A DNA stretch of 64,000 nt from Hypomesus transpacificus (Eukaryota; Chordata; Actinopteri; Osmeriformes; Osmeridae): assembly GCF_021917145.1 (NCBI RefSeq), contig NC_061065.1:6671082-6735081 (forward strand). Direction: 5' to 3'. Below, piece by piece: positions 24,101-50,692 of the stretch (position 1 is the stretch's first letter; every line of letters begins with the position of its first letter). The translations under genes and the position numbers were made by a program. A model generated the notes under the pieces. It searched no databases. It was not told the DNA's origin and saw only the letters and a program-made list of their open reading frames with translations.

Positions 24101-26049
24101 TGCTAAAACACAAGTAGAGGCCCTTTGAAGTTGTGCGTGTTGCTTTTAGCTGCAGGCAGCTGTCTCTGTCTCTGTTATGGTTTACAGACAGAGCAAGTCT
24201 GCCACATGTTTGGGTTGGTTCAGACCCACTGCTCCGACACCCAGGCTGCTGCTCCATCCAGGCTGCTGCACCCAGGCTCCTTCACCCAGGCTCCTTCATC
24301 CAGGCTCCTTCACCCAGGCTGGTGTCTGGTTGACTGAGACAGTGACCAAATCATTTCACAATCATGTAAGGGAGCCTGGACATTCTGAATAATTCATTTT
24401 TTTTACTTAACTGTGACTTTGGTAGTTTCGAAGAAGGAATTCGTTTCCACATCATTTTCGAAATCGGTAACTGTGTGCCTCACTTCCTGTTGTGTTCCTT
24501 AAAATGACCTCACTGGGATCTAAGCTGGTTTTTAGTAAATCCATACGGAATACCAGCATTTCACATGACATGAATGGCCATTTAGTGGATGGGTATGAGC
24601 AGTGAGCAGGACTCTGTACTGTGTGAATGCTCCTGGCAGAGCTGCTGATGCTAAGTGGGCACAGCTTGCCTTCAGAGTGGCTGTTGCGTGACCACGTGGT
24701 AGTGCTTAAGCTCAGCAGGGACTGGAGCTGGTGAAGAGGTCCTTGAGGTCGCCTTTTAACTCTGCGTGCCGTTTTAGTTCCAGGCTCCATACTGGACAAT
24801 CTGGACAGAGGGGGAAATTAAAAGCAAATTTTTTCGCCACATGCCGCCGAGTCTGACATGGATGTTAATCCGGAGCCTCTCTAACGTACATCTGTGTGCT
24901 GGTCTTAACAGCTCAAGATCGTCTTTGTGAAGCTTTATTTATGTTCTGAATGCCCTTATTTCATGATTCCTCCATTAGAGGAAATCTCAAACGTATTTAG
25001 TCGACCAGAAGCTGTTTTCGCCGCTGTTGTGACATTATAAAAGTTGTACTGTGGTACTTAAACACACTCAGACATCTGTGGATTGGTCTTAATTGGTCCC
25101 ACCTGCCTTGCCACAGGCCTGCTAGAAGGTTGTTAGCACAGAAGGATAGGAAGTAAACCTGCCTGTCCAACACAGAACAGACTGGAGTCATCTCTCATAC
25201 TTTCATAACGTGGTAGGTGCGGTGTCAGGGTTTTTTGCAGCATCCGGTATCTGAGAATAATACTTTTGACTCTAGGTTTGAGCTGTAAATAACAAAGACA
25301 AGTTTGTATTTTCTGGTAGTTAACAGACCTGACCTCATCAGAAGTTGTCCTCTAACAAAATAGATGATGCTGGGTTTATAACTTCCTCTCTGTGTCAGAG
25401 TATTAAATCCCAGGTTCATTCCAGCACACACGGGACAGGACACCACATATACAATATATGCACACGCATACATTTACTCACACCGCCGAACACTCACTGA
25501 CTAAGCCTGTGAAGACACAAAACAAGCGGTCTAAAATAATCCTCCCTAATCAGAGCAGGATCCAGTGTGTGGGAGCTGCAGTGGCGTCAAAGCAGAGCAG
25601 TCTGCCTCTCAGCTCTCTCTGGCCTGGGCTCCTGTCTGAGTGGCCCCAGCACAGGCTGCCTGAGGACACAGGCTGGCCTGGGCTCCTGTCTGAGTGGCCC
25701 CAGCACAGGGCGCCTGAGGACACACAGCTGGACCATGTCTTCTTCTAGAGGCTGAGCAGATGACACGCGTCGGAAGCGAGATCATACCCACACATCCTGA
25801 CTCACAGACAAGGACATCAACACACACACACATGCCCACGTACTCACACACACACACACAGCACCCACACACACACACACAGCACCCAAGCGTCCCTAGT
25901 GGCTCGTCCTCACTGGTGATTGGCTCTGCGTCGCCTCCTCCTCGCCGGCAGAGTGTCGGCCCAGAGGAACTAGCGGCTCGGGAATGTGGTAACCTAGCAA
26001 CGAGGCTAAAGTGACAGACTGCTCCGCTGGTGTGTGATGAAGGGTCGTC

Positions 26050-26099
26050 TGTCTGTCTGCCTGCCTGTCTGTCTGTCTGTCTGCCTGCCTGTCTGTCTG
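26050..26099. repeat. CTGT/CTGC tetranucleotide tract
   Basis: Alternating CTGT and CTGC units. Simple repeat in non-coding DNA. Confidence 0.85.
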
Positions 26100-26137
26100 C
26101 TCTCACTGCTGCTGACGCAGAACTAGTGCACACTACC

Positions 26138-26850
26138 CCTCTGCCCTAGCATACTACCCTATCATCTTACCCTTCTACCCTATCATCTTACCCTTCTACC
26201 CTATCATCTTACCCTTCTACCCTATCATCTTACCCTTCTACCCTATCATCTTACCCTTCTACCCTATCATCTTACCCTTCTACCCTATCATCTTACCCTT
26301 CTACCCTTTAATCTTACCCTTCTACCCTATCATCTTACCTTTCTACCCTATCATCCTACCCTTCTAACCTATCATCTTACCCTTCTACCCTATCATCTTA
26401 CCCTTCTACCCTATCATCTTACCCTTCTACCCTATCATCTTACCCTTCTACCCTATCATCCTACCCCTCTACCATAGCATCCTACCCTTCAACCCTATCA
26501 TCCTACCCTTCTACCCTATCATCTTACCCTTCTACCCTATCATCTTACCCTTCTACCCTATCATCCTACCCTTCTAACCTATCATCCTACCCTTCAACCC
26601 TATCATCCTACCCTTCTAACCTATCACCCTACCCTTCTACCCTATCGTCCTACCCCTCTACCCTAGCATCCTACCCCTCTACCCTAGCATCCTACCCTTC
26701 AACCCTATCATCCTACCCTTCTACCCTATCATCCTACCCCTCTACCCTAGCATCCTACCCCTCTACCCTATCATCTTACCCTTCTACCCTATCATCTTAC
26801 CCTTCTACCCTACCATCTTACCCCTCTACCCTAGCATCCTACCCACCCAG
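26138..26850. repeat. 21-bp minisatellite array, about 34 copies
   Basis: Unit close to TTCTACCCTATCATCTTACCC over about 710 bases. Higher-order variation appears as ATCTT versus ATCCT and TATC versus TAGC blocks. The plus strand is almost free of G, so the strands are very asymmetric. No open frame of interest. Confidence 0.9.
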
Positions 26851-29049
26851 GCTCTGTCATGACTTCACCTGGACATGAAGTATGCATGAGAGTGTGTCAG
26901 GCAGGCAGGACAGCCTGAGGTTCAGAGTGGAGAAGCAGCAGGACAGCCTAGCAAGGGCACAGCATGCGCTCCGTCAGGTACCCACAGTCTAGAGTGGCTG
27001 AGGTGAGTGTGAGGCAGTTCTACCCCAGATCTATTAACATCCTGTAGTGGACTCAGGGTAACCCTCCGGCCCTCCCTCATCAGCACAACCAACATCCACC
27101 ACAAGGACTGAGCCACACGTCTCAGAGCGGGGTCCTGCCATGTTCTCATGCCAGCCTGCCCACCCTCCCCTGGTGATCTGTGTCGTTCTCGACAGGCAGA
27201 GTGGAAACTTGACACCTAGGGGCCCGCACCTTATGGTGAACCGCATCCTGACGAGCACAGAGGTTTGGTGGAAGGTTTCTGTGTGCTAAAGGAAGGTGTT
27301 GCTCTGCTCCACAGTCATTTCCGTTGACTGTGACACAGGCTAGTCAGATGAAGACACACTTCGATGTTGTCTCATTTGCTGTAATTCATCTGGGCCACAA
27401 ACTGCGTGTGTGTGGGGGTGTGTACCATGCATTCTAATAAGGCGTTCCAGTCCTGCTGATTGACCTTGAGTCCAGAGCACTTTGTCTCACCGCAGTGAAA
27501 AGAGGAACATAAGGAAATTGCGGCTATGTTTCTAAACAATGGGCTGCTTCCTGCACAGAGCGCTCTTGGTCTCCAGTAATCTCAGAAGCTTCCCCACTGA
27601 GTACTTACCCGCATGCCTTCCCGCCAACTTCCCTCATCATCCTGACACGTTTGAGGAAATGAGGATCAACTGTCTGTCGTTGTGAAGCCTGTTAACAGCG
27701 GCGTCACACAACCATGTCACGCCGTGGTCGTGGGTGATTAAATATTCCCTACCAGGGAGCTGTTTGCCATTTGATTGGTCGTTTCTGCAGTGATTGTTGT
27801 CTCTCAACACACGTACGGATTTAGTTTCTGCCGGCTCGTAAGGAATGACATGAAGGTGAATACACGTGCATTTTCAAGGGCGTGGAATGCGTGAGTAAAT
27901 CATTCAGATTGCTGGTGCTTCATGCATTAGTACTGTATCCTTGTAGAGAGACTGCGGTGTCCTCTAAATGACCTCTGATTGATCTCTGCTAGGGATGAGA
28001 GGAACCTCCTCAAACAAGATGGCCGCTCTCTTCCAGTCGCAACGTTTTGGGTCCTCAGCAGCTGGAGAGACTGAGAGGACAGGAACGCCTGTTCAGCCAT
28101 AACTGATATCGCAGATGTTTGTGACATTTGGGTGGCACGCACCCAAACTTTGTGTCAGCAGTGTGATCGCAGGCCGAGGATGTGATGGGAGAACTGAGGA
28201 GGGAATCAGCGGGTGATTGAAGACGTTGCCCCGCGTCTCTCTGGGGACATGATGAATATTTCATCAGGGAGGGGGCAGAAGCGCGTCCCGGAGACGTGGA
28301 GAATAGTGTTGATTTATTAAAAGGCCCCCGGGGTGTGGGTGGGGGGTGATGGGTGGTGTCAGAGTGTGGGGGTGGAGAGGTCAAGTTGTGGACACAGCTG
28401 CATTAATAACACCAGGTCAGCAGTCACCCAGGGGCATCAGTCTGCATGACAGTCGATGTGCTTCAGAATGACGTTCTGATGCATGTTTGAGCGCTGGACT
28501 TGGTTTTGTGATTCAAATTCCCGTTAAGTGACTAACTCCTTTGTGTCGACACATTTGACTGAAACACTAACACAACAGATTCCCCTCAGACATTTCCTAA
28601 TCTCAGTCCTATATTGAAAACAGTTTTATGATGTGTGAATAATTCTGCTACCACGGTTTCCCCCCCCCCCCATTCCTGAAAAGGAAGGTGAAAGAGCACA
28701 GTTAGACATGTGTTTGTATTTTTAATACAAAGTGCATGGAATTGGAATAACTTCCTGATTGTTAGCATGATGCTAGCCAAACGGCTACCACCGCCATCAT
28801 GACACAGCACCATCGAGAGGATGAGGAGGGAGGGAAGCTTCTCAGCTAACCCCCAGAGAGAGCCTCAGTCTGGCCTCAGGAAGGCGAAGGGCTCGGTGCT
28901 AGTGAGCCGTCCGCCCAGCCAGCCTCCCACAGCTCTGACGGGGTCGTCAGCTCCCCTGACGTCCTGCTGCAGAGCCATCACTGACACTGAGTCACCCTGA
29001 CACAATGGTGCCAGGACAAGCCCCGCCCATTTTGGTTTTGACCAATGGG

Positions 29050-29480
29050 AGGAGGGAGGTAGTGGGAGTGTGATGAAGGAGGGGGAGGGAGTGGGGGAGG
29101 AGAGAGGAATAGGGAGGAGGAGGGAGAAGGGAGGAGGTGAAGGGAGTGTGGGAAGGAGGAAGAAGTGTAAAGGAGGGGGGGAGGGAGGGAGGGAGGGGGA
29201 GAGAGTGGGCTGGGTTGGGGTTGTTGTGATCCCTGCTCAGCCAGCAGACAGAGATGTGAAGGAACTAGCCATGTCTCAGCGTCCTCCGCCAGGGAAGAGG
29301 AGGAGGAGGAGGAGGAAGGTGTGAGGATGGAGGGAGGAGGAGGAGGAGGGAGGGAGGAGCAGAAAGAGGTAGGGAGGAGGAGGGAGGGAGGGAGGAGGAG
29401 GGAGGAGGAGGGAGGGAGGGAGGGAGAGAGGAGGGAGGGAGGGAGGAGCAGGAGGAGGGTGGGAGGGGCAGGAGGAAGAA
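29050..29480. repeat. GGA-rich polypurine region
   Basis: Two blocks of GGGA/GGA purine repeat (29050-29205 and 29295-29480) flank a short unique stretch of about 90 bases. The plus strand is nearly all purine, and runs of three or more G recur, so triplex or quadruplex structure is possible. Confidence 0.8.
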
Positions 29481-30474
29481 GGGTTATGGGCGTTCTGACA
29501 GCTCACAGTTCATAATCCCACCCGCCGGAGAGATGTCAGCCAGGCGCCCTGAAGCAGCTTGCAGAACCATAAACAATAACAACCCCACCAGAAAACCCAG
29601 TTCCTGGAGGAAACGTCATGTCTGAGCTCCACGCTCTACATGAGGGGTTTCGGTGCTTGGTAACTGAGAGGCAGGCTTGTGGAGGGCTATTCTTATCGTC
29701 ACCCCAGGAAGCAGCGTTACGCACCAAGGAGCTTATTGTGGGGGGACTGAGTGGGCACGGCCCAGCTTTAATGAAGGGCTTCTGAGCGTGCTCAGACAGG
29801 TCTCCTGGTGGGCTTGGTGCTATAAAGACAAGCCTTGAAAACAACATCATCCAATCCAGATACTCGGGAGTTCCACAGCACTGTTCTTCCTCCCCTGTCT
29901 TGGTTAACGCTCTGGTATGACCCCAGCACACGACCCTGAGGAGACAGGAATGCAGAGTCTTAATGAAGAGCTAAACCCTGCTGTTAGTGTGGTCCTCGGA
30001 GACTTGTTGTGATCAAGGGATCCGCGTTGTGAAGCTTCGGAGTGAGCGTGCTGGGTTCCCCCCTGCAGTCGGTCTCTCTGACGGATCCTGTCTTTGACTG
30101 AAACGTGTCTCCTGTTTCCCATCTCTGGCAGACGAGCGCTGGTGACGCACAGGAAGCTGTCATACGTGCGCTTCCTCCTCATACTGTGAGTCATACTGTA
30201 GAAGACCACAACTGTGAGGGTGGGGGGGGGGACTAGAGAGGTTTAGGACGGGAAGTGGTGCAGCTTCTCCAGCAGTGGTATTGTGCACAAGTGTTTCCTT
30301 GCCACTGTGCCAGGTGACCTCATTGACCCCACCGCAGCAGCCAGTCCTGCCCCAACAACCGCTCTCCTCACAGGGACACAGCTGTGTCAGTCAACCCCCC
30401 GGAAGAACCAGCCTGCTTTTCCCCCTCTCGCTTTTTCACTCTCCATTTTTCACTCACTCACTTTCTCTCTCCCT

Positions 30475-30509
<35 letters not shown>

Positions 30510-31297
30510 CCCCTCTCCCTCCCTCCCGTCCAGCTGAGGACTACATAACGTGTCAGTGGGTCCTGCATGTGATGGAGGGCTGGTGAGCAGGACCAGAGGA
30601 GGAGGCTGACAGAGTAGAGGCCGGCCTCATGGCTGATGAGGCGAGAATAATCAACCGTTCTCTCCTTGTCCTGGGTTCATTTGAAGCTTTGCTGATGGCT
30701 TGTGCTGTACACACACACACTCTGATTTACGGCCCCCTCGTTTTCACTCACAGCTTCATGTGGCATGGATGTTTGCCAAGCATCAATGTGAGACTGTAAT
30801 TGTGTTTACCTGTTGGCGGTTGACATTGGGGCACTGTGTGTGTGTGTGTGTGTGGGGGTGTGTGTGTGTGTCCGGCCTCTCAGCGTTAACCCTCAGTAGC
30901 TCAAGCTCTCAGCGTGATGCTGCTTGACGGCAGAGGTGCATGCTGGGAGGAAAGTTTGTCCCCAGCAGCCTGGCGCTCAGCATGTGACCCCCACAACCAA
31001 TCATTATCCGGCTCCTTTTGTCTTGTGTTTGGTCTGCGCTCCTCCCCGAGGAAGCCCTCCTCCTCCCCCTCCTCCTCCCTCCTCCTCCCCCTCCCTCTTC
31101 CTCCTCCCTCCCTTTTGTCCTCTCCATTCTCCTCGTCTCACACTCTGTTTCCGCTCAACCTCTCCTTTTTACTCTCTCTGAGTGCACTGGTCCTCCACTC
31201 CTTCCTCTCTTCCCTCTCCTCCCATTCTCTTGTTTGTTTCCTCATGCTCTCTCTCTCTCTCCCTCTCATGCTCTCTCTCTCTCTCCCTCTCTCTCAT

Positions 31298-31361
<64 letters not shown>

Positions 31362-31639
31362 GCTCTCTCTCTCCCTCTCCGTTTCTCTGACACCCTCTCT
31401 TACACACGTTGTGTCTCACCTCCCCTCTGCGCCTCCTCACTCCCCTCTTAATCATCTCCCGTCTCATTATCTCAGCAGCCCCCCTGATCTCTCTGTCTGC
31501 TAGTCTATTTTAGTGTTCCTTCTCTTCTACCTGAAGGGCAAACTGCCACGCAGACCAGGAGAATAACAAACTGCTGTCTGGCTTTTTATCTCCGTCTGAA
31601 GAAGGCCTGGTTCAGCCTCGTCCCTCAGTCTGGTGTGAG

Positions 31640-31916
31640 ACAGACAGGCAGACAGACAGACAGGCTGCGGACAGACAGGCAGACGGACAAACAGACAGGC
31701 GGCGGACAGACAGGCAGGCGGACAGGCAGGCGGACAGACAGGCAGGCGGCGGACAGGCAGGCGGACAGGCAGACAGGCAGGCGGACAGGCAGGCGGACAG
31801 GCAGACAGACAGGCAGACAGACAGACAGGCAGACAGACAGTCAGGCGGACAGGCAGGCGGCGGACAAGCAGACAGACAGACAGACAGACAGACAGACAGG
31901 CAGGCGGACAGTCAGG
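31640..31916. repeat. CAGA/CAGG/CGGA compound tetranucleotide array
   Basis: Mixture of ACAGACAG, GCAGGCGGACAG and GGCGGCGGACAG units. The long open frames on both strands arise because the repeat lacks stop codons. Confidence 0.9.
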
Positions 31917-32135
31917 GTCAGTAAGTGTGTGTGTGGTCCACACCGGCGGCCATCGTCCTCCCAACACGGAGGGTGTACACCCCCCCCCCCCCCTCTTCCT
32001 AATGACGCCCAGCCCTTCACTTCCTCATCAAATAAACATGTGTCTGGGGCCTCCCTGGGCTGCTGCTGCCTGCTCAGACCTCATGGCATACCTTCAAGTT
32101 AGCACAACTGGCCCATGAATAATTCACCTAAACTG

Positions 32136-32297
32136 TGTGGAGGCCGGGGACAGAGCCTGTTCTCTCCTGAGCTCTCCTGCTCCTCTCTACTGAGGCCGGG
32201 GACAGAGCCTGCTCTCTCCTGAGCTCTCCTGCTCCTCTCTACTGAGGCCGGGGACAGAGCCTGCTCTCTCCTGAGCTCTCCTGCTCCTCTCTACTGA
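32136..32297. repeat. 52-bp tandem triplication
   Basis: Three nearly identical copies each containing GAGGCCGGGGACAGAGCCTG and CTCCTGAGCTCTCCTGCTCC. A short GGAGGCA array follows at 32298-32325. Confidence 0.85.
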
Positions 32298-32875
32298 GGC
32301 AGGAGGCAGGAGGCAGGAGGCAGGTGGAGGCTGAATGGCACCTTTTAACGGCCGTCTCTCTTACCTATTGGTGTTCATAAAGGAGATCTTTACGTCTAGT
32401 GACGCTTCAGATCTTTGGCCTCAATTAAAGATGTTAATGAACGTGGCTGCCTGTTTCACACTCTGTACCAACGGCCTCACCATTAACTAATTATAGATTC
32501 AGCTCTGCTGCTGGTCGTGGTCTGCCCCATAATTGGATTTCCCACCAGGACTATTGATCTCATCATGGTTGAAATCAGGCTGAAGTCTAGAGAGGGAGAG
32601 GGGGGTGGGGAGGTGCTGTGAACAGTTTCTCTGTCTGATTGTTATCTGTTGTTTCAGGCTGTTGTTCTGCGCCAGAGGGGTAGATAAAGTGAAGGAGAGG
32701 GAGAGAGGAGGAGAGAGGAGAGTTAACATCAAACAGAAGCCCACGGCAAGCAGGTGTTTTCTCTTTCGAGAAGGACAGAATAATGAATGAGAAGAGAGAG
32801 CAAAGAGAGAGAAAAGAGAGAGATGAGAGGCTGTGCCTGCTGGTCGGAGGGTCAGCAGTGGGCTGTGGTCCTGGG

Positions 32876-33075
32876 GACAGAGAGAGGAGGCTGGTCGTGG
32901 GACAGAGAGAGGAGGCTGGTCGTGGGACAGAGAGAGGAGGCTGGTCGTGGGACAGAGAGAGGAGGCTGGTCGTGGGACAGAGAGAGGAGGCTGGTCGTGG
33001 GACAGAGAGAGGAGGCTGGTCGTGGGACAGAGAGAGGAGGCTGGTCGTGGGACAGAGAGAGGAGGCTGGTCGTGG
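32876..33075. repeat. 25-bp minisatellite, 8 copies
   Basis: Near-perfect copies beginning GACAGAGAGAGGAGGCTGGT at 32876, 32901, 32926 and so on. The 25-base period makes all three frames of both strands open, which explains the overlapping frames of 110-165 codons here. None is a gene. Confidence 0.9.
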
Positions 33076-34116
33076 GGACAGACAGGACACCGGGCCAGGT
33101 CTGGCTGTGTGGGCGCAGCGGAGATGAACTTGCTGTCACTGACTCCAGACGGCTCCTGGGGAGGTCCTGAGAAATGGTCACGGTTGTCTACCCTCTGCAG
33201 TGTCTCTCTCTCTCTTTCTCTCTGTGGGGCGGGGGTGAGAGTGGTGTGTTAGATTTTTTTTATTTATCTGCAAAGCCATTCATGGCTTTGGTTCACCCCC
33301 TGAAGTCCAACTCTTTTTCTCAGAAAAAGGAAGCAGATTTGACTGAAGCAAATCCATCCTCGCTTCGTTTCCACAGATTACCATTTACAAAGGGCCAAGT
33401 CCGGCCTTTCAAACAGCGCCTGGCGGGGACCAATAGAAATGTTTCCCGCTCCTAAACAATCCAATCAGGCGTCCAGGGCTGCGTGGGAGGAGCCGGATCA
33501 CAGCACACTGTGGTAGTAGTAGTACAACTGGCATGGTGGGGGATTACTGCTTCCACGGACGCCAATTTAAGCCATTTCCAGAGGCCTCTTGGTCCCCTGG
33601 CCCCCTGCCTGCTCCCTGCTCCCTCTGGCTCCCTGCCTGCTCCCCCTCCCTGCTCCCTCTGGCTCCCTACCTGCTCCCTGCTTCCCTCCCTGCTCCCCCT
33701 GCCTGCTCCCCCCTACCTGCTCCCCCTCCCTGCTCCCCCTACCTGCTCCCTGCTCCCCCTCCCTGCTCCTGTCCCGTCACAGTGGATCACACAGCGGCTG
33801 TGTCTCTGCCACTGCAAGCTGTCTGCCACCTGCCGCAGCCAGGCTTCTCCCAGGAAGGTCGTGGTTAAGGGTCGACGACGTTATCCGGATGGCTACGCAC
33901 GTGAGCCTGGAACCAGCGCACGGCCTCCTCCCCGACCTGCTCAGCTGGCAGGGGAGGCTCCGAGCTAAGCTGCACAGTTTCTTTGGAGCGTGTTCTGTTG
34001 ATGAATGGCTTCTGGCTCCACACGGTTGCCCGTTGTGAAGTGTTGTGGTTAGTTATGATAGGGGAGGGGGGGCTGTGGGCAGCCTCTCCTGGGAGCCATT
34101 GTGTGCCGGTCAGTGT

Positions 34117-34224
34117 GCTGCTGCCGTGGTGACTGCTGCTGCCGTGGTGACTGCTGCTGCCGTGGTGACTGCTGCTGCCGTGGTGACTGCTGCTGCCGTG
34201 GTGACTGCTGCTGCCGTGGTGACT
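34117..34224. repeat. 18-bp tandem repeat, 6 copies
   Basis: Unit GCTGCTGCCGTGGTGACT, nearly perfect. The period is a multiple of three, so an open frame results, but there is no splice or homology support for coding. Confidence 0.85.
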
Positions 34225-34405
34225 GGTAGACAAGGGGGCTTCCTTCCTCTTCTCCTGAGCGGTCCTTCCTGCTGCGGAGAGGAAGCTCTGAGACACATTC
34301 ACTCTCCCTGCGTGCATCCTTACAGACGGAACTTCCTGCCTTTCTGGATGAAGGAGCCAGCAAAGATAATGCCAGGAGTGTGTGTGTGTGTGTGTGTGTG
34401 AGCGC

Positions 34406-34437
<32 letters not shown>

Positions 34438-34754
34438 GAGAAATAATGATTTCTAAATGCCACATCTGAGTGCAGACAGGGATTTCAGCTGAAGGCTGGA
34501 TCAGGCTGTCACGAGAGAAGCTGAGGAATGTTCTGTCTACGTGTCTCAGCTGATGTACAGCACACACACACACACACACAGCTACACACACACACAGCCA
34601 CACACACACACACAGCCACACACACACACAGCCACGCACACACACACAGCTGCACACAAACATTATTTTCATGCTTGTTTGTTATAGTAATGAGATGACA
34701 TGTATTTCTGCCGGGTGAATCCAGCTGTTTAGTGGAGATCCTCAGATCCTCCAC

Positions 34755-35254
34755 NNNNNNNNNNNNNNNNNNNNNNNNNNNNNNNNNNNNNNNNNNNNNN
34801 NNNNNNNNNNNNNNNNNNNNNNNNNNNNNNNNNNNNNNNNNNNNNNNNNNNNNNNNNNNNNNNNNNNNNNNNNNNNNNNNNNNNNNNNNNNNNNNNNNNN
34901 NNNNNNNNNNNNNNNNNNNNNNNNNNNNNNNNNNNNNNNNNNNNNNNNNNNNNNNNNNNNNNNNNNNNNNNNNNNNNNNNNNNNNNNNNNNNNNNNNNNN
35001 NNNNNNNNNNNNNNNNNNNNNNNNNNNNNNNNNNNNNNNNNNNNNNNNNNNNNNNNNNNNNNNNNNNNNNNNNNNNNNNNNNNNNNNNNNNNNNNNNNNN
35101 NNNNNNNNNNNNNNNNNNNNNNNNNNNNNNNNNNNNNNNNNNNNNNNNNNNNNNNNNNNNNNNNNNNNNNNNNNNNNNNNNNNNNNNNNNNNNNNNNNNN
35201 NNNNNNNNNNNNNNNNNNNNNNNNNNNNNNNNNNNNNNNNNNNNNNNNNNNNNN
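34755..35254. other. Assembly gap of 500 N
   Basis: Exactly 500 undetermined bases, probably a default gap size, so the true length is unknown. It is flanked by CA-rich repeat (34560-34655). Missing 5' exons of dnmt3a could lie in it. Confidence 0.99.
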
Positions 35255-35964
35255 GCTGTCTGAGCATTGACAGGTAGTCTGCCTGACTAAGCCCCCTGTC
35301 AGAAGGCAACGCCTCACATCCTCCCCTATCTCTCCTTCCATCTCGGCCTAAACCTCGCTTGCCTCGCACCTCAGGCTTTCAAGAACAGTAGAAAGAGAAC
35401 GATGTAAGGATGGGAAAGCCTGATAGGGTTGGGAACCTGGAGGGTCGCAGGAAGTAGTAGTCCTCCAGGAGAGAGCCGGCCGGCCCGGCTGAAGTGAGCC
35501 GCTCCGTGTGTCTGCCCCGGGGTGTCTGCCCCGCAGCGACTCAGATGGAACCTGCCAGGACTGGAACCCCTTGTGGTTTCCCTCTTTCCCCTTCCAGTTT
35601 TTCCGCTTTTTTACACCCCGTGTGAAGTTCCAAACTCCCTCTCATACCCACACCCCTTTAACACACAGACACACATACAGCACGCGCACACCCCCTCGCA
35701 CACACTCTCGCACACACCCTCGCACGCCCTCCAGAATGTATCCAGGAATAGAGCCATTGTGTGGTGCTAAGGGTGGAGCTATGAGATTGACAGACTAACT
35801 ATAGACCAGAGAAAGGAAGAAAAAGAGGGAGGGAGGATTTACTGTATATCATTTTACTCTCTCACTTTTCCCGCCTTCCCCCTCCCTCCTCCACACCAAT
35901 CCATCCAGACCAGTAATAGTGATAGTTCCATAGTTAAATGGATTAGTTGGCTCCTCTCTCTCTG

Positions 35965-36052
<88 letters not shown>

Positions 36053-36294
36053 GAGCTATTTAAAGACATCCCCCTCTTTCCTCCTCTCTGCTATTCCTCT
36101 CTCATCTCTGCCGTTGAAACCATGTGTTTCTGAGCCTGTGGGTAGCTGTGTGCATGTGTGTGCATGTGTGTGTCCATGTGTTAGTTTGCAGGCATGTGTG
36201 TACTGTGTCTAACCACAGTCTACACTGAGCCCCATTCACCCAGGCCCCTTTAGAAGCTGCGTGAAGTTGAGAGGATGCCAGATATTTTCTTACT

Positions 36295-36391
<97 letters not shown>

Positions 36392-38050
36392 TGCTTATTG
36401 TTATGATTAGGGTGGGTGGGTAGGGGGTTAGGGTAATGTGATCCTGGCTCTGGGCTTAAGGACAACGTTGAGCCCGCCTTAACACTGTGACCCCTTCACA
36501 GGGAATGAAAACACAACTGGCAGTGAGGGAACCAGAAGGACGTTTGAGGTGGTCAATGTCACTGTCATGGTTATCCTGCTGTTCTGACAGTTTCGGTCTT
36601 GTATAGAACACCAGGTACTTTACATGGCTAATACATGCTGAACCAAGATAGGGCTTCACGTGCATGAGGTCAGCTTTGAATGTGAATGAAAAACAGGAAG
36701 TTGGCGCTGGAGAGAGAACGAGAGGAAGTGGAGGATAAGAGAGAAAGAGAGAGAGAAAGATAGAGAAAGAGCGTGATGAATTGAGAGGGTAAAGAAATGT
36801 GCGAAAGGTGGTTTTCAAGAGTGTGGCGCTGCTGTAAGGGGGTGAAGCGCCACCTGTGAGTTTTCTATGTTTTTTCTCTCTTTATAGAGCCCCCGCCCAC
36901 CCTCTATTTCTGTATGTTTGTTCTTCTCTGGTCCTAAATGTACTCCGTGCTTTAGCACAGAAGGTCCTTCATTGGTACGAAACAGAGGGGGCGATACACT
37001 CACGGCTCTTTCTGAAGTAGGCCCATGGCGGATCATCTCTTCTTACAAGTTTGCGTCTGTGTACTTTAGGTTTTTAATCTTTCTCTCTTTGTGTCTGTGC
37101 GGGGTGTGGTTGTTCCAGGGGCACTTTGTCCCTTGTGTTTTATAGATCTTCTCACCTGTTCATTAGTCTCGCCAGGCTTGTTAGCGCTAGTTAGCGTTAG
37201 CGTAGCTTCTACTCTCGCAACAATCCCCCCCTCTGCCCCCACCGTTCTTTCTTTCTTCTTAACGACCCATCTATAAAACACTGCTAGCCTGTTAGCAACA
37301 CGCCTATAAAACACTGCTAGCCAGTTAGAGAATGTAGTATTAGTGGTTAGCATCATTAAATGTACTTTGCAGCGCTACTGTTTTAGCTAGGGTTCATAAT
37401 ATAAGATAGTAGGACAATAGCAAAAAAATATCATCGATAATCATCATACCAAATACTGTAAGTTTGTCTGCTTCGTTAAAATACCTGGTCATGTGACAAA
37501 ATGCTGTTATAAATGTGTTAGCAGTCTACTTCAATAAACACAAACTGTATCAACACAGGCTATTGTAATGCCAGCTTAATTATACACCCAGGATTGTCTA
37601 TATGACTGCTAATGACAGAATTAACTAAGCAACTTCTTTCCCCACAGACACCCTTAGTACTACATTCAGAAATGTGTGTTTGTGAGCATGTGTGTGTTTA
37701 TGAGTGTGTTTTTGAGCGTGTGTGTGTTTGTGAGTGTGTGTGTGAGCATGTGTGTGTTTGTGAGTGTGTGTGTGAGAGAGAGAGTGATTAGAGGGGTCAT
37801 TCAGGCTGATCCTGTGCAGACTTTCCCTCAGGCACACCTGCTTAACATCGTGCTAACAAGCATTGACTCTAAGACGTAGTGTGTGTGTGTGTGGGTGTGT
37901 GTGTGTGTGTGTGGGTGGGTGCCACAGTGTGTGAAAAGTCACAATTAGCACATGTCTGTACCACACCGCAGCTGACACACAAAACGTTTCCTCATCTCTC
38001 TATGTCCCTCTCTCTCTATGTCTCTCTCGCTCTCACTCTCCCACTTTCAG
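35255..38050. other. dnmt3a: Sequence between the gap and the first recognised dnmt3a exon
   Basis: About 2.8 kb, probably intron of dnmt3a. No exon recognised. It holds CT tracts at 35957-36051 and 36297-36386, a 32-bp direct duplication around CTATAAAACACTGCTAGCC (about 37270-37328), a TG/TTTGTGAG array (37676-37775) and a TG tract (37877-37920). It ends in a pyrimidine-rich acceptor at 38041-38050. Confidence 0.45.

Positions 38051-50692
<12,642 letters not shown>

Larger units (their letters stand above)
21591..34754. other. Intergenic or dnmt3a 5' region; no supported coding exon
   Basis: No exon was identified that continues the dnmt3a N-terminus. A CpG-rich patch near 21600-21790 is the most island-like segment seen here. 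Repeats dominate: a 54-bp duplication (25620-25722), a 21-bp array (26138-26850), a GGA polypurine region (29050-29480), CT tracts (30455-30530 and 31229-31390), a CAGA/CAGG array (31640-31916), a 52-bp triplication (32136-32297), a 25-bp array (32876-33075), a CTCCCTGC-type array (33596-33778), an 18-bp array (34117-34224) and TG/CA tracts (34381-34432, 34560-34655). Confidence 0.5.

Noticed and set aside
26138..26850. CCCTA-rich array considered as interstitial telomere sequence
   Set aside because: The unit is 21 bp with only partial likeness to the TTAGGG complement; no run of true telomeric hexamers.
30133..30187. Possible small exon (acceptor TGGCAG, ending CATACT before gtgagt)
   Set aside because: Splice-like ends but no recognisable protein and no phase partner; consistent with chance.
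32587..33252. Overlapping frames of 110-167 codons on both strands
   Set aside because: 25-bp repeat array without stops; no homology.
36798..36857. Possible first coding exon beginning MCERWFSRVW before gtgagt
   Set aside because: Its phase does not fit the exon at 38051, and there is no likeness to DNMT3A N-termini.
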